Positions 44,822 through 54,478 of a stretch of DNA of 64,000 nucleotides are shown here, piece by piece. Position 1 is the stretch's first letter. Each line of letters begins with the position of its first letter. The translations under genes and the position numbers were made by a program. Source of the DNA: Paramacrobiotus metropolitanus (taxonomy: Eukaryota > Tardigrada > Eutardigrada > Parachela > Macrobiotidae); the NCBI RefSeq assembly GCF_019649055.1, contig NW_026570247.1:248001-312000 (forward strand). The letters are read 5' to 3'. The notes under the pieces were generated by a model. It ran no database searches, was not told the origin of the DNA, and saw only the letters and a list, made by a program, of their open reading frames with translations.

Positions 44822-47800
44822 ATGAACTCTGGGCTAATGCCTCCTTATGAGCGGCTGCTGGTGGATGCCGACCAACTGAGCTACCAGAGCACCGTGGCGG
44901 TGAGCAACGAGGACGGAGCATACTGGCTGGGCCACCTTCAGGACATCGTGGGGGACCGCGCTTTCATCCACTTTGCCTGCGGAAAGGTCCCCGCCAGTTG
45001 GATTCATGCGGGACGGGTATGGCCGTTAGAGTTCCCTGGGTATATCGGTAGGCTCGGTACGCCAGCACTAGCAGCGCTGCGCGACGAGCACGACGGGCCA
45101 TTCCGCTTTTGCCCGGTCATTATACTGAATTTTATTGCCCATGACGTGCTGGTGGCGCACGACGCCAGAACGGCTACTCCCGACGCCCGGGCTGAGTCTC
45201 CCAGGACGCGGACTGAACTGGTGGATCGATGCCAAGTTGTCGCGCCGCACGCCTTTGCCGAGCCGGCGCTGTTGTACCGCCAGAGCCGGTGGATGTTCCG
45301 TAAGTATTTTGTCCCGTTTGCCAGGGCACGAGAACTTCTACGCGACGCCGCCGATAAGTGGCGTATCATCAAGCACTTTTACGGCGTTTTTCATGCGCTG
45401 CTCGGAACACAACATCTGCACAGTGACCGCTTCCATTGTCGCATTGAAGCGGACGGATGTTCCTTCGTCGTCAGCAGCAGCGGGGCAGATGAGCAGCAAA
45501 CGGTGGCAGCACTGTTAAAAATGCTGCAGGCACATTTGGACTCCCGGGCTGATCTACTGCCGGTCGGTTTCGCCGATCTGTGCGACAGCAGCGCACCCTA
45601 TGGTAAATGTCTGTAGGCGTTGTTCAAAACCAACTTGCTGAAATCGAAATCTAGCTAGTGCTAAAGCTGTCAGAGCATTAGTACTTGTGGACTCCGGCTG
45701 ATTCCTATCTGTCTTTTTCAGATGTACAAATATACCCACCGTTTGATGCCACTGTGATTAGTCACCTGCCGCTTTCACTACTGTGCGAGATCTTTACGCA
45801 TCTGGACCTGCATACGTGTATGAAACTTAAACGGTAATAACGAGTCTTAACAAAAGTTTGACTTATTTATATTGATGATTTTGGTGATTTTGGCATGTGC
45901 CTTCTGCGCAGAGTGTGTGCATTATGGGTGTTGCTGCTGGAGCGTCCTCAGGTGACTGAGCATGTCAGCATTTGCTTGACAACCTGCTCTCGTGGCAAGC
46001 AGTCACCCAATCCGAACATCTATAAAGCCGCGTCCCTCCTCAGCCGCACGGTCAACGCCGCCACCAAAAGCCTCACGATACTGCACCACTCCGACTTCCA
46101 CTCCGATTTGTGCCGTCTTCTGGTAGCCATGGGAATCACGGTGCCGATGATCATCTTTAAAGACTACACGGTTACCGGCGGGTATGCTCCCGGTCCGATT
46201 CTGTACGAGGAGCCGTTTCGCTTTAACTGCACACTGGCCGAGCTGCCGGCTATCTTCAGCGACTGCTGTCAGCGTGTGGTGCTGTACAACTGGACAGTGT
46301 CCAAGATATTCGGCAGTGCCGCTTATGAGCTGCTGTTTTGTTCGCCGAACCTGAACACACTGTGGGAGTTTACGGCTCTGCCTCGCGGTGAAAAGAAGTG
46401 GATGACACGTTTGACGTACGAGTCGAAGACCAGCGTTCTCGCCGCTGATGCTCTGCATATCACGATTCCGCTGCTGATGCTGCACAGCCGTGATGGGCGA
46501 CACCACATGATGCGGCGATTTATGTGGGGTTTGGACAAGAACTTCCCGCCCGTCACGGACGACATGTTGACCAAGGTCAAGGCCGTGCACGCTCGCTGGA
46601 TACGCATTCTGCAGTATCCGCATCAATGGGATACGATTCGTGCTTATCTGACAGTGTAAGTGGTTGCGCTGGAGACTCCGCTAGCGTTATGTGTTGACGG
46701 TACTTAGCTGAATCTTGCGTAGAAATTCCCAACTGGATTTTGAGACTCTGGTTAACAAAACACCCTTTCAACGACTGCCTGATATAGACACGTACTGATA
46801 AACGCAACCACATTAAGTAGCTTCTTAAAACGTGGTATAAAGACCACTGGAAAAGTTTCCCAAAAGTGCAGAACAAATGGAAGTATAATTCCTCTGCGAA
46901 GGAGAAAAAGATATGGCCCTTCAACCAGCTGTGATTGGTCTCGTTATTGTCATTTAATGCTGAAAGCATTAAATGTCGTTAACGCAGAGCTCTCGTAATG
47001 CTTGGCAACCAGTGATATTTGTTAAGGTCACAAGCAGAGCGAGTATTAATACGTCGTATGAAGTACAGCAATATTATAATTTTAAGACCTTTAACCATTT
47101 TGCGCACTAAAAATGGGTCCTACAACGCGTTCTTCAACCAAACCTAAAAAGAAACGTGTTGGGGTGACAAAAAAGAAGCCATCCGAAGAAGTCAACCGAA
47201 CCTCTCCCGATTCTCTCCATCTTGCTGCTATGGAGCAAACGATTTCCCAGTTGCAAAGTCAACTGGCTGCCTTAACAGTGCCCATGGCTTCGCCCACAGC
47301 AGGGACGAGTGTCGCTGATCTTCCTCGCCGGTCAATACAACCCCCTTTCATTGACCTATCCCAGCCATCAGGTGGGTCACAGCGTCCTCCGTCATATATG
47401 GGCTTGCCCGCACTGGATCCGACTCTATCCAAGCAGCTGGCTGATCGTCGCTCGTTTATCCAGTTGCATAAACTGCAGCCTATGCATCGTGGTATCGATA
47501 CATCATCGGAACCCAGCACTTATATTGCTGATTCGGAGGGCAAGCTTATTCCTGCAGCTTCAACCGCCAGCCGCAGAAAAATCGACAGCTTCAGTTCCTG
47601 GCTGGAGGCATTTTTAATTTTCATCCGTTATCGCATCTTCCATCATCCAGACTTGGCCCCGGGTTTTCTGGCTTACATTGATATCATTAGAGGTTTAGCA
47701 TTAACACGACCTTTATTGATTTGGTTAGATTACGACCGCCGGTTTCGTGAAAGGATGACCTTCCCTGATGTGAATGAAACAGCTTGGTTTTCCGAAGATT

Positions 47801-50800
47801 CGTCCATCATGGCGGATGTGTTGCGTTCCATCCCTACTTTTCCCGCGGTTTAACAGCCACCTCCGCAGAACTTAAGTTTTACCTCATCACTTCAATTGCC
47901 GCCGCATCCCAATGCCGCTTTTAATCCATCTGCAAAGCCGCCCTACGGATGCTTCGTCTGCCGCGATCCGAATCATTACGCGACCTTTTGTCCTCAACGT
48001 GCAAAGCCTGTTATGTCAAACGCTCCATCTCAGCCATCCGCCTCTCGTTTAACGCAGCCCTTTCGCGGGCCCCGCGTTGCCGTATGCAGGGACTACAACG
48101 CGGGAAAGTGCCAGTCCCCATGCCCCCATCGAAGAATACATGTGTGCGACCAGTGCTTCGAAACCAGTCATACTCGCGAGCACCATACCGGTCCCAGTAG
48201 CAGCTAACCCATTTACGCCACTCCGCCCTTTTAAGTTCCTGGGTTATTTGCGTGAGTATCCTAATCGGGCAGCAGTAAACAGTTTCATTGCAGGATTGTT
48301 GTACGGTTTCGTCATCGGGTTTACCGGTTCTCAGCACTCGCGTTACACTCCCAATGCCCTGACAGCTCGCAACCATCCTGAGATTGTACGAAAGTACCTT
48401 GCCAAAGAAATCAGTCTGCGTCATACGCTAGGACCTTTCGATTACATTCCGCTGCCACATTTCGTCATTTCTTCTCTCGGAGTCCGACCTAAAAAGACCG
48501 GCGGAGCGAGACTAATCATGGATCTGTCTCGTCCTTTCGGCGACTCTGTGAACGATTCGATTTGTCAAAAAACCTGTTCAATGAAATTCTGTTCTGTAGA
48601 CGACGCTGTGAGAATCGTTACGCGGCTCGGCAAAGGCGCGTTAATGGCAAAGATGGACCTCAAGCACGCCTTCCGTTTAATCCCGGTACACCCGGATGAT
48701 TGGCATCTCCTGGGGTATTCTTTCGACAATAAATACTACTTTGATGTTGTTTTGCCTTTTGGCTGCCGTTCGTCTCCGGCGATATTCGATCGCATGGCTT
48801 CGCTTGTGCACTGGATTATCGTTCACGTGGGAAAGTTTGCAGATGTTTTACACTACATGGACGATTTCTTCTTTGCTGGTGTTTCTAACTCTCCGATGTG
48901 TAGACTCGCCACGGAACTGATGGCCATTCTGTGTCAGGATCTCGGTGTTCCTTTAGCCCCGGAAAAGACGGAAGGTCCGTCTGCCCAGTTGACCTTTCTG
49001 GGCATTTGCATTGACTCCGAATCTCAAACGCTCTCGATTCCTGCATCAAAAGTCCAAGAGCTCCAAAACGAGTTCGTAGTTTTCTCGGCCAAAACATCCT
49101 GCTGTAAGCGTGACCTTTTGAGTCTGATCGGAAAACTCAGTTTTGCAACAAAATGTATACCTGCCGGGAGAATTTTTCTACGTCGAATGATCGACACTTC
49201 GCTGTCCGTTAAAGATCTGCGTCAACATGTAACTCTTTCCCGTGAATTCCACGCAGATCTTCAGTGGTGGATTCGGTTCTTACCTCTGTGGAATGGTACA
49301 ACTTCTTTTATCGAACCAAATTGGACTGACTGTGCTTCTCTGCAGATATTCACCGATGCATGTGGCTCTGGCTGTGGTGCAATTTTCGGTTGCCGGTGGT
49401 TTTATATCTCTTGGCCGGACAGCATCTTATGCGTCCAGCCGCATATAACCTGGTTGGAAATGGCGCCGATATTCTTTGCTTGTTCTAACTGGGGATCGCA
49501 GTGGCATGGCAAGCGGTTGACCTTTTTCACCGACAACCAGGCAGTGTCTCAAGTCTGGGCAAAGCTTTCTTGTAAGCATTCGGGGGTGATGGATCTCGTT
49601 CGTGCGATTCATTTTGAAGCTGCTCGCCATAATTTTCACATACGAATTAAATACCTTCCTGGGTGCGAGAATTTAGCGGCCGATGCATTATCCCGGCATG
49701 AGATGGTCAAGTTTTTTGAAGCACATAAGACAGCTTCTGCAGAACCGGACATGTTTACGCCTGATTTCTCAGCATTTCTTCCTACCTTGATCGGTTCTCA
49801 ACGTTCACGCCGAAAGTAGTACTCAGAGCGCATAACCATTGGTTGGGTTCACAACTAGTAATCAATATTATGTTGCAGGATGCCCGTTGATGAATCAAGC
49901 GCAGTTTAACTGCACTATTACTTCGCTACTGCACGCTCATTTAGCCCCCTCAAGCCGTCAGGCATACGGATCTGCACTACGTTGCTTCAACAGCTTTTGT
50001 TCTACTTTCAAGTACATACAGATGCCCACGGATTCTCATGTCCTTCAGAATTTTGTAGCATTCTTGTACCAGAAAGGTCTTTCGTGTGCAACTGCACGGG
50101 TATACCTTTCTGCCGTTATCACTCATCATCTTTTAAACGGCCATCGCGATCCCTTGCCGGATAAGCGGTTTGTGGCATTCATGTTTTCTGGATGGACGAG
50201 AATCCGTGGGCAATCTGTCCGTAAACGCGATGGAATTACTTTGGACAAACTAGTCTTTCTCCTTCGTTTTATTTCTTCTCTCCCCATTCCTTCTTACACT
50301 ATTGCAATGCTTCGGGCTGCCGTTACTGTATCTTTCTATGGTTTTCTTCGTGTTTCCGAGTTCTGTGCTCCCAAACAGACAGCCATTTCCCTGTCAACTC
50401 TTCTCAGATCTGATGTGGCTGTTTCAGCGCATGGTCTTCTTCTGACTCTAAAAATTTCGAAGTCTTCTCAGTTTGCTCCTGTAACAGTTCTGCTTCCTCC
50501 TCTGCGCAGTGAAACTTGTCCAGTTCTTAACTTTCGTAATTACTTAATATTCCGAGATCGCTTTCATACTTCCGTGTCTCCTTTGTTTATGTTTCATGAT
50601 GGAGTTTTCCTAACGCGTCAGTATCTGACTACATTATTCAAGAGATGCCTCGGTCCTGAATACTCATGCCATTCCATTCGAATTGGCGCTGCAACTACAG
50701 CTGCCATCGCCGGAATCCCAGCGGATCAGATTCGAATGCTTGGCCGTTGGTCAAGCGATGCAGTTAATCGTTACATTCAGTCTGACACTCTCCTTATTTC

Positions 50801-51455
50801 AAAATTGCTTACTAATATGTCATCTGTACTGGCGGTTTAGTTTTTTTCAGTAAAATTGCCGTTTGTGTTTGGTTCCGCTCCGGGTTGGGGGTTGCGTTCC
50901 GCTTTGGGGGTGTCCGGCGCGGTTTGTGTTTATTTGCCAAGCGACCTGCGGTTGCCTTCCGTCGTCAGTGCACCGCACGGACATCGTGCGGCATAGACTA
51001 CAAGCCCTGGCATCCTTTAAGCGGCAAAAGATGTCACTTCCGAGAACTCGATAAGCGTTAAATTTCTTTTAACGGTCGACCATCCCTCTTTTGCGCAGAC
51101 TGTGGTAGGTCACCGTAGGTGGCTTGTATGTTGGATGTACTACAATTTGTTTATGGAATGTTTTGCTACTGACTCTCAGACGCTTTGTGTATAAGTGCCG
51201 CCGGGAAGATGGAGATACTGATGAATCGACTTTAAAATTAATAGCAGCCATGTGTGTTGTGCGCCTCACAAAGTTAAATTGGGCAGGTGTTCTCCGTTAT
51301 CCACGTTGACGGCTGTTCATTGCAGATTTAGCGGGTTCCATGCCGATGGGACACCAAAAGCATGGGACGAGGACGCGGTGGATCTGCGAATGGAGGATGT
51401 GCGTACGTGGAGTCGCATGGCGCTGTATGGGCTGAACGATTTATTTCGCATCTGA
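44822..51455 (+). CDS. F-box protein with Tudor-like N-terminal region, intact (family member B), with a retrotransposon in its last intron
   Basis: Gene model: exon 1 44822-45602, exon 2 45722-45833, exon 3 45912-46655, exon 4 51326-51455. All junctions are GT-AG and in phase, and the sum is 588 codons. Domain order is as in member A: Tudor-like region (Tyr-Gln-Ser-Thr-Val-Ala-Val, Trp-Leu-Gly-His-Leu), middle domain (Phe-His-Cys-Arg-Ile), F-box in exon 2 (Leu-Pro-Leu-Ser-Leu-Leu-Cys-Glu-Ile-Phe) running into Val-Cys-Ala-Leu-Trp of exon 3, then the family C-terminus ending Leu-Phe-Arg-Ile. The last intron is 4670 bp instead of 76-93 bp in the paralogues because a DIRS-type element sits in it. 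Exon 4 is 130 bp against 124 bp in the others. Splicing past the insert is inferred from intact sites. Confidence 0.82.
47113..48207 (+). CDS. DIRS element gag with CCHC knuckle, split by one in-frame stop
   Basis: The ATG at 47113 gives a basic N-terminus, a coiled coil (Met-Glu-Gln-Thr-Ile-Ser-Gln-Leu-Gln-Ser-Gln-Leu) and a helical capsid-like region. A TAA then stands at 47851, and the same frame continues open to 48207. The continuation contains Cys-x2-Cys-x4-His-x4-Cys (Cys-Phe-Val-Cys near 47955) and a second Cys/His cluster ending His-x-Cys-x2-Cys, typical of nucleic-acid-binding gag ends. Without the stop it would be 364 codons. The stop is either a lone inactivating mutation or a readthrough point (context TAA-C). 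The 3' end overlaps the next frame. Confidence 0.8.
48077..49819 (+). CDS. DIRS element reverse transcriptase and RNase H
   Basis: An open frame of 580 codons overlapping gag by about 130 bp in a different frame. The reverse-transcriptase domain (residues about 130-320) has Gly-Gly-Ala-Arg-Leu-Ile-Met-Asp-Leu-Ser, Lys-Met-Asp-Leu-Lys-His-Ala-Phe, Leu-Pro-Phe-Gly-Cys-Arg-Ser-Ser-Pro and the catalytic Tyr-Met-Asp-Asp. The RNase H domain follows with Phe-Thr-Asp-Ala, Thr-Asp-Asn-Gln-Ala and Ala-Asp-Ala-Leu-Ser-Arg. No stop or frameshift. No ATG lies near the start, so expression may need a shift or reinitiation from gag. Confidence 0.93.
   Translation: MPYAGTTTRESASPHAPIEEYMCATSASKPVILASTIPVPVAANPFTPLRPFKFLGYLREYPNRAAVNSFIAGLLYGFVIGFTGSQHSRYTPNALTARNHPEIVRKYLAKEISLRHTLGPFDYIPLPHFVISSLGVRPKKTGGARLIMDLSRPFGDSVNDSICQKTCSMKFCSVDDAVRIVTRLGKGALMAKMDLKHAFRLIPVHPDDWHLLGYSFDNKYYFDVVLPFGCRSSPAIFDRMASLVHWIIVHVGKFADVLHYMDDFFFAGVSNSPMCRLATELMAILCQDLGVPLAPEKTEGPSAQLTFLGICIDSESQTLSIPASKVQELQNEFVVFSAKTSCCKRDLLSLIGKLSFATKCIPAGRIFLRRMIDTSLSVKDLRQHVTLSREFHADLQWWIRFLPLWNGTTSFIEPNWTDCASLQIFTDACGSGCGAIFGCRWFYISWPDSILCVQPHITWLEMAPIFFACSNWGSQWHGKRLTFFTDNQAVSQVWAKLSCKHSGVMDLVRAIHFEAARHNFHIRIKYLPGCENLAADALSRHEMVKFFEAHKTASAEPDMFTPDFSAFLPTLIGSQRSRRK
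49890..50840 (+). CDS. DIRS element tyrosine recombinase
   Basis: The frame is open from 49839, and the first ATG is at 49890. An N-terminal core-binding-like region (Ser-Arg-Gln-Ala-Tyr-Gly-Ser-Ala-Leu, Phe-Val-Ala-Phe-Leu) precedes the catalytic domain. That domain has Phe-Tyr-Gly-Phe-Leu-Arg-Val-Ser-Glu (first Arg), His-Ser-Ile-Arg-Ile-Gly-Ala (His-x2-Arg), and Gly-Arg-Trp-Ser-Ser-Asp followed by the nucleophile Tyr in Asn-Arg-Tyr-Ile. All catalytic residues of phage-integrase-type enzymes are present. The frame is uninterrupted, so apart from the gag stop this copy looks recent. Confidence 0.93.
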   Translation: MNQAQFNCTITSLLHAHLAPSSRQAYGSALRCFNSFCSTFKYIQMPTDSHVLQNFVAFLYQKGLSCATARVYLSAVITHHLLNGHRDPLPDKRFVAFMFSGWTRIRGQSVRKRDGITLDKLVFLLRFISSLPIPSYTIAMLRAAVTVSFYGFLRVSEFCAPKQTAISLSTLLRSDVAVSAHGLLLTLKISKSSQFAPVTVLLPPLRSETCPVLNFRNYLIFRDRFHTSVSPLFMFHDGVFLTRQYLTTLFKRCLGPEYSCHSIRIGAATTAAIAGIPADQIRMLGRWSSDAVNRYIQSDTLLISKLLTNMSSVLAV

Positions 51456-52495
51456 CCAATGCTGTCCTGTTAAAGAATGGCGGTTTACGGGTGCCTCATT
51501 CTGTTCTTTTATTGGCGTTTCATGCTTAAATTGCAGTTGTTTGCTTAATTTCTATACGCGCACATTTCTTTGGAAACTATTGACACCAAGTTTGTGCTGT
51601 ATTGTAGCGATAGAAGTTGTACAACCATAAGACCACCCAGTTATGATTCATCATTGCGTTATGAATTTCTGTCCATTTTACCGGTTAGCTGTTCTTCTTT
51701 ACAATTTCTACAATTCATTCTTGTCTCAGCTTGCTACAACTTGCGTCAGCTTGTTCTGCTTGTTAAACTCTTGCCTAAACGTTGCACCTTGTCTTGAATT
51801 GTTCTTGTCATTAAACATGCCGTGAACGTCCGTTGTTACGTTCAGTAATTATGTTACGTCAGTAAGAGCGTACACGACCGCGCCGTTGCTGGTCGTGCCA
51901 ACCTTTCATCCCAACAGCCCACACAACATCGTGGTACGGTCAACACGCCAACCCACTAGAACAGCAGCCAGATCGGCAACTGTTACAGTATCACGGACTG
52001 TGCTGTGTATGTGTCTTACGTGTGCTGCTTACTGTGCTGTGCTGGCAGTGCTGCGTAAGATTTGTTCACAATACAATATTATAGAACAATAGAACATTAT
52101 TTTCAGTGAATTTAAAGTTTCTAGTTAATTTTACTGATTGAACGTGTGCCAGCTGCTCAGTGTAAGTTGTACACGTAGGTTATAACTGGGAAAATGCAGC
52201 AGAAAATGCCAACCGCCATCTTCCTAGATAGGTTCTGTGTTAGCATTTTTCTCTGAGTGACCCAACGTTAGAAGAAAGGACCATTCCGTGGAGGAAGGGT
52301 GTCCGAGAAAATAGCGGTGCCTGTTGTCCGTAACTCTGGCGTAGTGTACAGCTACAGTGCCGCTTGCGCCGAGTTTTGTAATACAGCGAAGTGACCGTGT
52401 GCGCACAGTTTTCCCTTTTCTTTGATTCGCTTTTCCCCTCCCTTTTTTTATTTTTTAAAATTTCCCCAATTTACTGTATATATTGCGAATTGTAT
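51456..52495. other. Spacer between F-box gene B and the Polinton; holds one dispersed repeat
   Basis: No gene seen. The left end of the Polinton should lie in or near this stretch. I could not recognise a terminal inverted repeat because its partner is outside the window. The repeat at 52140-52266 is described separately. Confidence 0.4.
52140..52266 (+). repeat. Dispersed repeat, copy 2
   Basis: Same ordered blocks as at 34600-34706: AGAAAATGCCAACCGCCAT, CTAGATAG, then AGCATTTTTCTCTGAGTGACCCAACG. It lies a few hundred bases left of the first Polinton gene. Confidence 0.6.
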
Positions 52496-52500
52496 AAAAA

Positions 52501-52906
52501 CTACTGTATGATTTGTACAAGTTGTATAACCATAGCAGGTGAAACACAAACAGCGATCTCATCATCAAAGTTTATAAAAGTAATTGTCTCACTACTCATA
52601 GTTAAAAATGGGTCAACAGATATTTCTAGTCGTCTGCGAGTGTAGATGGTTTCCGAATCTTTTTCATTGACGGTATCGTACCATTGCAAGCGATCCATCC
52701 ATTTCAAAATTCCAGATCATCTCCTCCAGCGTAATCCCATGATGCTTTGCAAACTGCAGACCGTGTTCGTCAATTGTTGGAGAATTATCTACAATCAATA
52801 GTTTTCGAACCGTGTAATACCAAAATACAGTTTTACCGCTTTCAGACTGATACGCCTTGACCCCTTCCAGGCCAGGGTAACTGTGTTCTACCAATCCTTC
52901 ATCCAT
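52501..52906 (-). pseudogene. Polinton accessory gene, unknown product, frame-broken
   Basis: The ATG at 52906 starts 80 codons (Gly-Leu-Val-Glu-His-Ser-Tyr, Trp-Tyr-Tyr-Thr-Val-Arg-Lys, Gly-Leu-Gln-Phe-Ala-Lys-His-His-Gly-Ile) ending at 52664. An overlapping frame to 52501 continues with similar character (Ile-Thr-Phe-Ile-Asn-Phe-Asp-Asp-Glu), so a one-base shift near 52710 probably splits one gene of about 135 codons. I do not recognise it. The repeated hairpin/T-run element lies about 130 bp upstream (53038-53062). It is the last gene before the left border. Confidence 0.45.
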
Positions 52907-52994
52907 TATTTGTTATAAATGTTTTTATATTCCGATTAATAATAAAACATAAGGCCCTACATGTTCGAGAGGTATTCCAAACTAGCAACGATGT

Positions 52995-53062
52995 CAGCTT
53001 GTCTGTCAATGCTCCGACTAGCTAAGACCGTCACTAATTTGGGGCAACGCCCTCTTTTTTTC
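52995..53062. promoter_or_regulatory. Repeated intergenic element B, copy 1 (hairpin plus T-run)
   Basis: The core TTTGGGGCAACGCCCTC is followed by seven T on the plus strand. GGGC-AAC-GCCC forms a 4 bp stem. It lies between the stop of the gene at 53119 and the start of the gene at 52906. Two more copies stand at 61108-61133 and 62844-62870. Confidence 0.65.
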
Positions 53063-53118
53063 TACTTTTTTGTACATTTAAAATACTGCTACACTAAATA
53101 TATAGAGATGAAATATAA

Positions 53119-53543
53119 CTAAGATAAGTCCGATATGGTGCCACACATGGAATGGAAGGCTGCATAATCCATTGGAATTTTCTTGTCGCTGGGGAGGTGG
53201 ATCCAGACTTTATCCCGTTTAAAACATAAACGAACTGGCTTCCGCTCATTATCTTTAATACGATAGCGCTGTTTTTTGCCGGTATATGCTGACCGTACGA
53301 ATAGACGTACGGTATCATGATTCTCATGCATGCTAACAAGTTTAGCTACTACAGAGTTATCCAGTTCTGCCGCAATTCGACAAACTGCAAAGTTAGACAC
53401 ATTATCGATGATGTAACCCAGCAAAACATGGTCATCCACTTTGCGGTACCCCAGACGCATGTCCCCGTCTACCTGAAACCATGATATATGGTCAGATTCA
53501 CACAGAAACTGCAGTTCTCAGGAAATTCTGGTAACGGTTCCAT
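53119..53543 (-). pseudogene. Polinton accessory paralogue 1, frame-broken near its start
   Basis: The frame ending at 53119 is open through an internal ATG at 53460 and upstream to about 53515. The likely true start (ATG 53543) is in a different frame, so a one-base break lies near 53515. It shares with the gene at 53683-54153 the blocks Arg-(Leu/Met)-Gly-Tyr-x-x-x-Asp, then Glu-Leu-Asp-x-x-Val-x-x-Leu-Val, then Val-Arg-x-x-Val. The gene at 63001 is a more distant relative. No known domain. An upstream motif shared with three other genes lies at 53592-53626. A DNA- or host-factor-binding regulator is conceivable but unproven. Confidence 0.5.
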
Positions 53544-53591
53544 TTTTACTGCGCATTACATATTCATTGATACCTATCTACCTTAGTGTTA

Positions 53592-53626
53592 TTAAGCATA
53601 TATTTCTCGCTTGACTTCTGTCACGG
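53592..53626 (-). promoter_or_regulatory. Upstream motif A, copy 1
   Basis: On the minus strand GTGACAGAAGTC, then CGAGAAA, then TATATGCTTAA. It is 49-83 bp before the ATG at 53543 and nearly identical to the copy at 54212-54246. The TATA-like segment makes it a promoter candidate. Confidence 0.65.
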
Positions 53627-53682
53627 CCTTAGTGCTACGCAACGTACGGATGATCGTAGACATCTGTCATGACCTTTACCTA

Positions 53683-54153
53683 TTAGAAGATGTGCTTGGC
53701 AAGCTCGGCACAGATGCTAACGATCTGCTGGTAAGAAAACTCGAGTGACCACGTTTCACCCACAGCTTTGGTGATCCGGAACCAGTTGTTGGTTGGTGTT
53801 GCCCTCGTGTGGGATCGGAAATAATACGCGTCACGGTTCTTGTCGGTGACAAGCATACGAACTGGGCGTTTCTGCAGTAACGACTGAACAAGAAACCGCA
53901 CAAACTCTCCCTCACTGTCCAACTGAACCAAACGGTTCACAAGGCGAGAGTCTAACTCATTGACACGCACATCGGTTTCCGTGCCATCTGGTTTGGTAGC
54001 AAAGCGAACAAAAGTGGCAGACTTATCAGCTTCATGATACCCCATACGACAGGTGTCACTAATGCCGTACCAGTAAACACCATTTTCATGCTTCAGTAAA
54101 GGTAAAGGCTGCGCTGCCCCAGGCTGTAATACCATCATGGACATCATTTTCAT
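53683..54153 (-). CDS. Polinton accessory paralogue 2
   Basis: The ATG at 54153 gives an intact 156-codon frame. The N-terminus is Met-rich. The core carries Tyr-Trp-Tyr-Gly-Ile-Ser-Asp-Thr-Cys-Arg-Met-Gly-Tyr, then Glu-Leu-Asp-Ser-Arg-Leu-Val-Asn-Arg-Leu-Val and Val-Arg-Phe-Leu-Val, which align with the neighbour at 53119 and more loosely with the gene at 63001. No catalytic motif, membrane segment or signal peptide is seen. It is preceded by motif A at 54212. Gene duplication next to itself suggests a host- or virus-interaction role, which is inference. Confidence 0.6.
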   Translation of the reverse strand: MKMMSMMVLQPGAAQPLPLLKHENGVYWYGISDTCRMGYHEADKSATFVRFATKPDGTETDVRVNELDSRLVNRLVQLDSEGEFVRFLVQSLLQKRPVRMLVTDKNRDAYYFRSHTRATPTNNWFRITKAVGETWSLEFSYQQIVSICAELAKHIF

Positions 54154-54211
54154 GCACTGTCATTGAAGCCTACAAGTAGTATTAAGGGTGTCATTGTGGA
54201 TACCTAAGTGT

Positions 54212-54246
54212 ACTTAAGCATACAGTTTCTCGTAGACTTCTGTCAC
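54212..54246 (-). promoter_or_regulatory. Upstream motif A, copy 2
   Basis: On the minus strand GTGACAGAAGTCTACGAGAA, then ACTGTATGCTTAAGTA. It stands 59-93 bp before the ATG at 54153. The best match is copy 1 at 53592-53626. Confidence 0.7.
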
Positions 54247-54256
54247 ATACCTTTTG

Positions 54257-54478
54257 CTACATCTGGATTGGTCCGTACCCGGTGATTCGGTACAGCTGCC
54301 GCCCCCGTAATAGTGAAGACATGTTTTGAAACATTTTATTAAACATGACATCGGGAATTAAGACAGGCTGACCAGAGTTTTGTAATATTAAGTTTATTTG
54401 AACGTAAATTTCAAAGCTCCACAGCGCTAGGCAAAGTACGGAGACTATGCTATAAAATATCAGGTCGCGTTTATCCAT
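54257..54478 (-). CDS. Small single-pass membrane protein of the Polinton (1)
   Basis: 73 codons from ATG 54478. Residues 6-28 (Leu-Ile-Phe-Tyr-Ser-Ile-Val-Ser-Val-Leu-Cys-Leu-Ala-Leu-Trp) form one membrane segment, followed by a hydrophilic tail. Its start overlaps the end of the next gene upstream by 8 bp. Similar size, topology and a shared Ser-Phe/Tyr-x-x-x-Gln-Ile pattern after the helix suggest it arose by duplication of that neighbour. Polintons and adintoviruses often carry small membrane proteins next to the protease and capsid genes; the role is unknown. Confidence 0.6.
   Translation of the reverse strand: MDKRDLIFYSIVSVLCLALWSFEIYVQINLILQNSGQPVLIPDVMFNKMFQNMSSLLRGRQLYRITGYGPIQM

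Larger units (their letters stand above)
47100..51060 (+). mobile_element. DIRS-type tyrosine-recombinase retrotransposon in an intron of F-box gene B
   Basis: Three ordered plus-strand frames (gag with zinc motifs, reverse transcriptase/RNase H, tyrosine recombinase) within 3.7 kb, and no DDE integrase, define a DIRS-order element. I see no DNA-methyltransferase frame, which some DIRS groups carry. Ends are not resolved: DIRS elements have inverted or split direct repeats and no target duplication, and I could not pin these down by eye. The host intron is short in paralogues, so nearly everything between 46656 and 51325 arrived with the element. It lies in the sense orientation of the host gene. 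Confidence 0.88.
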
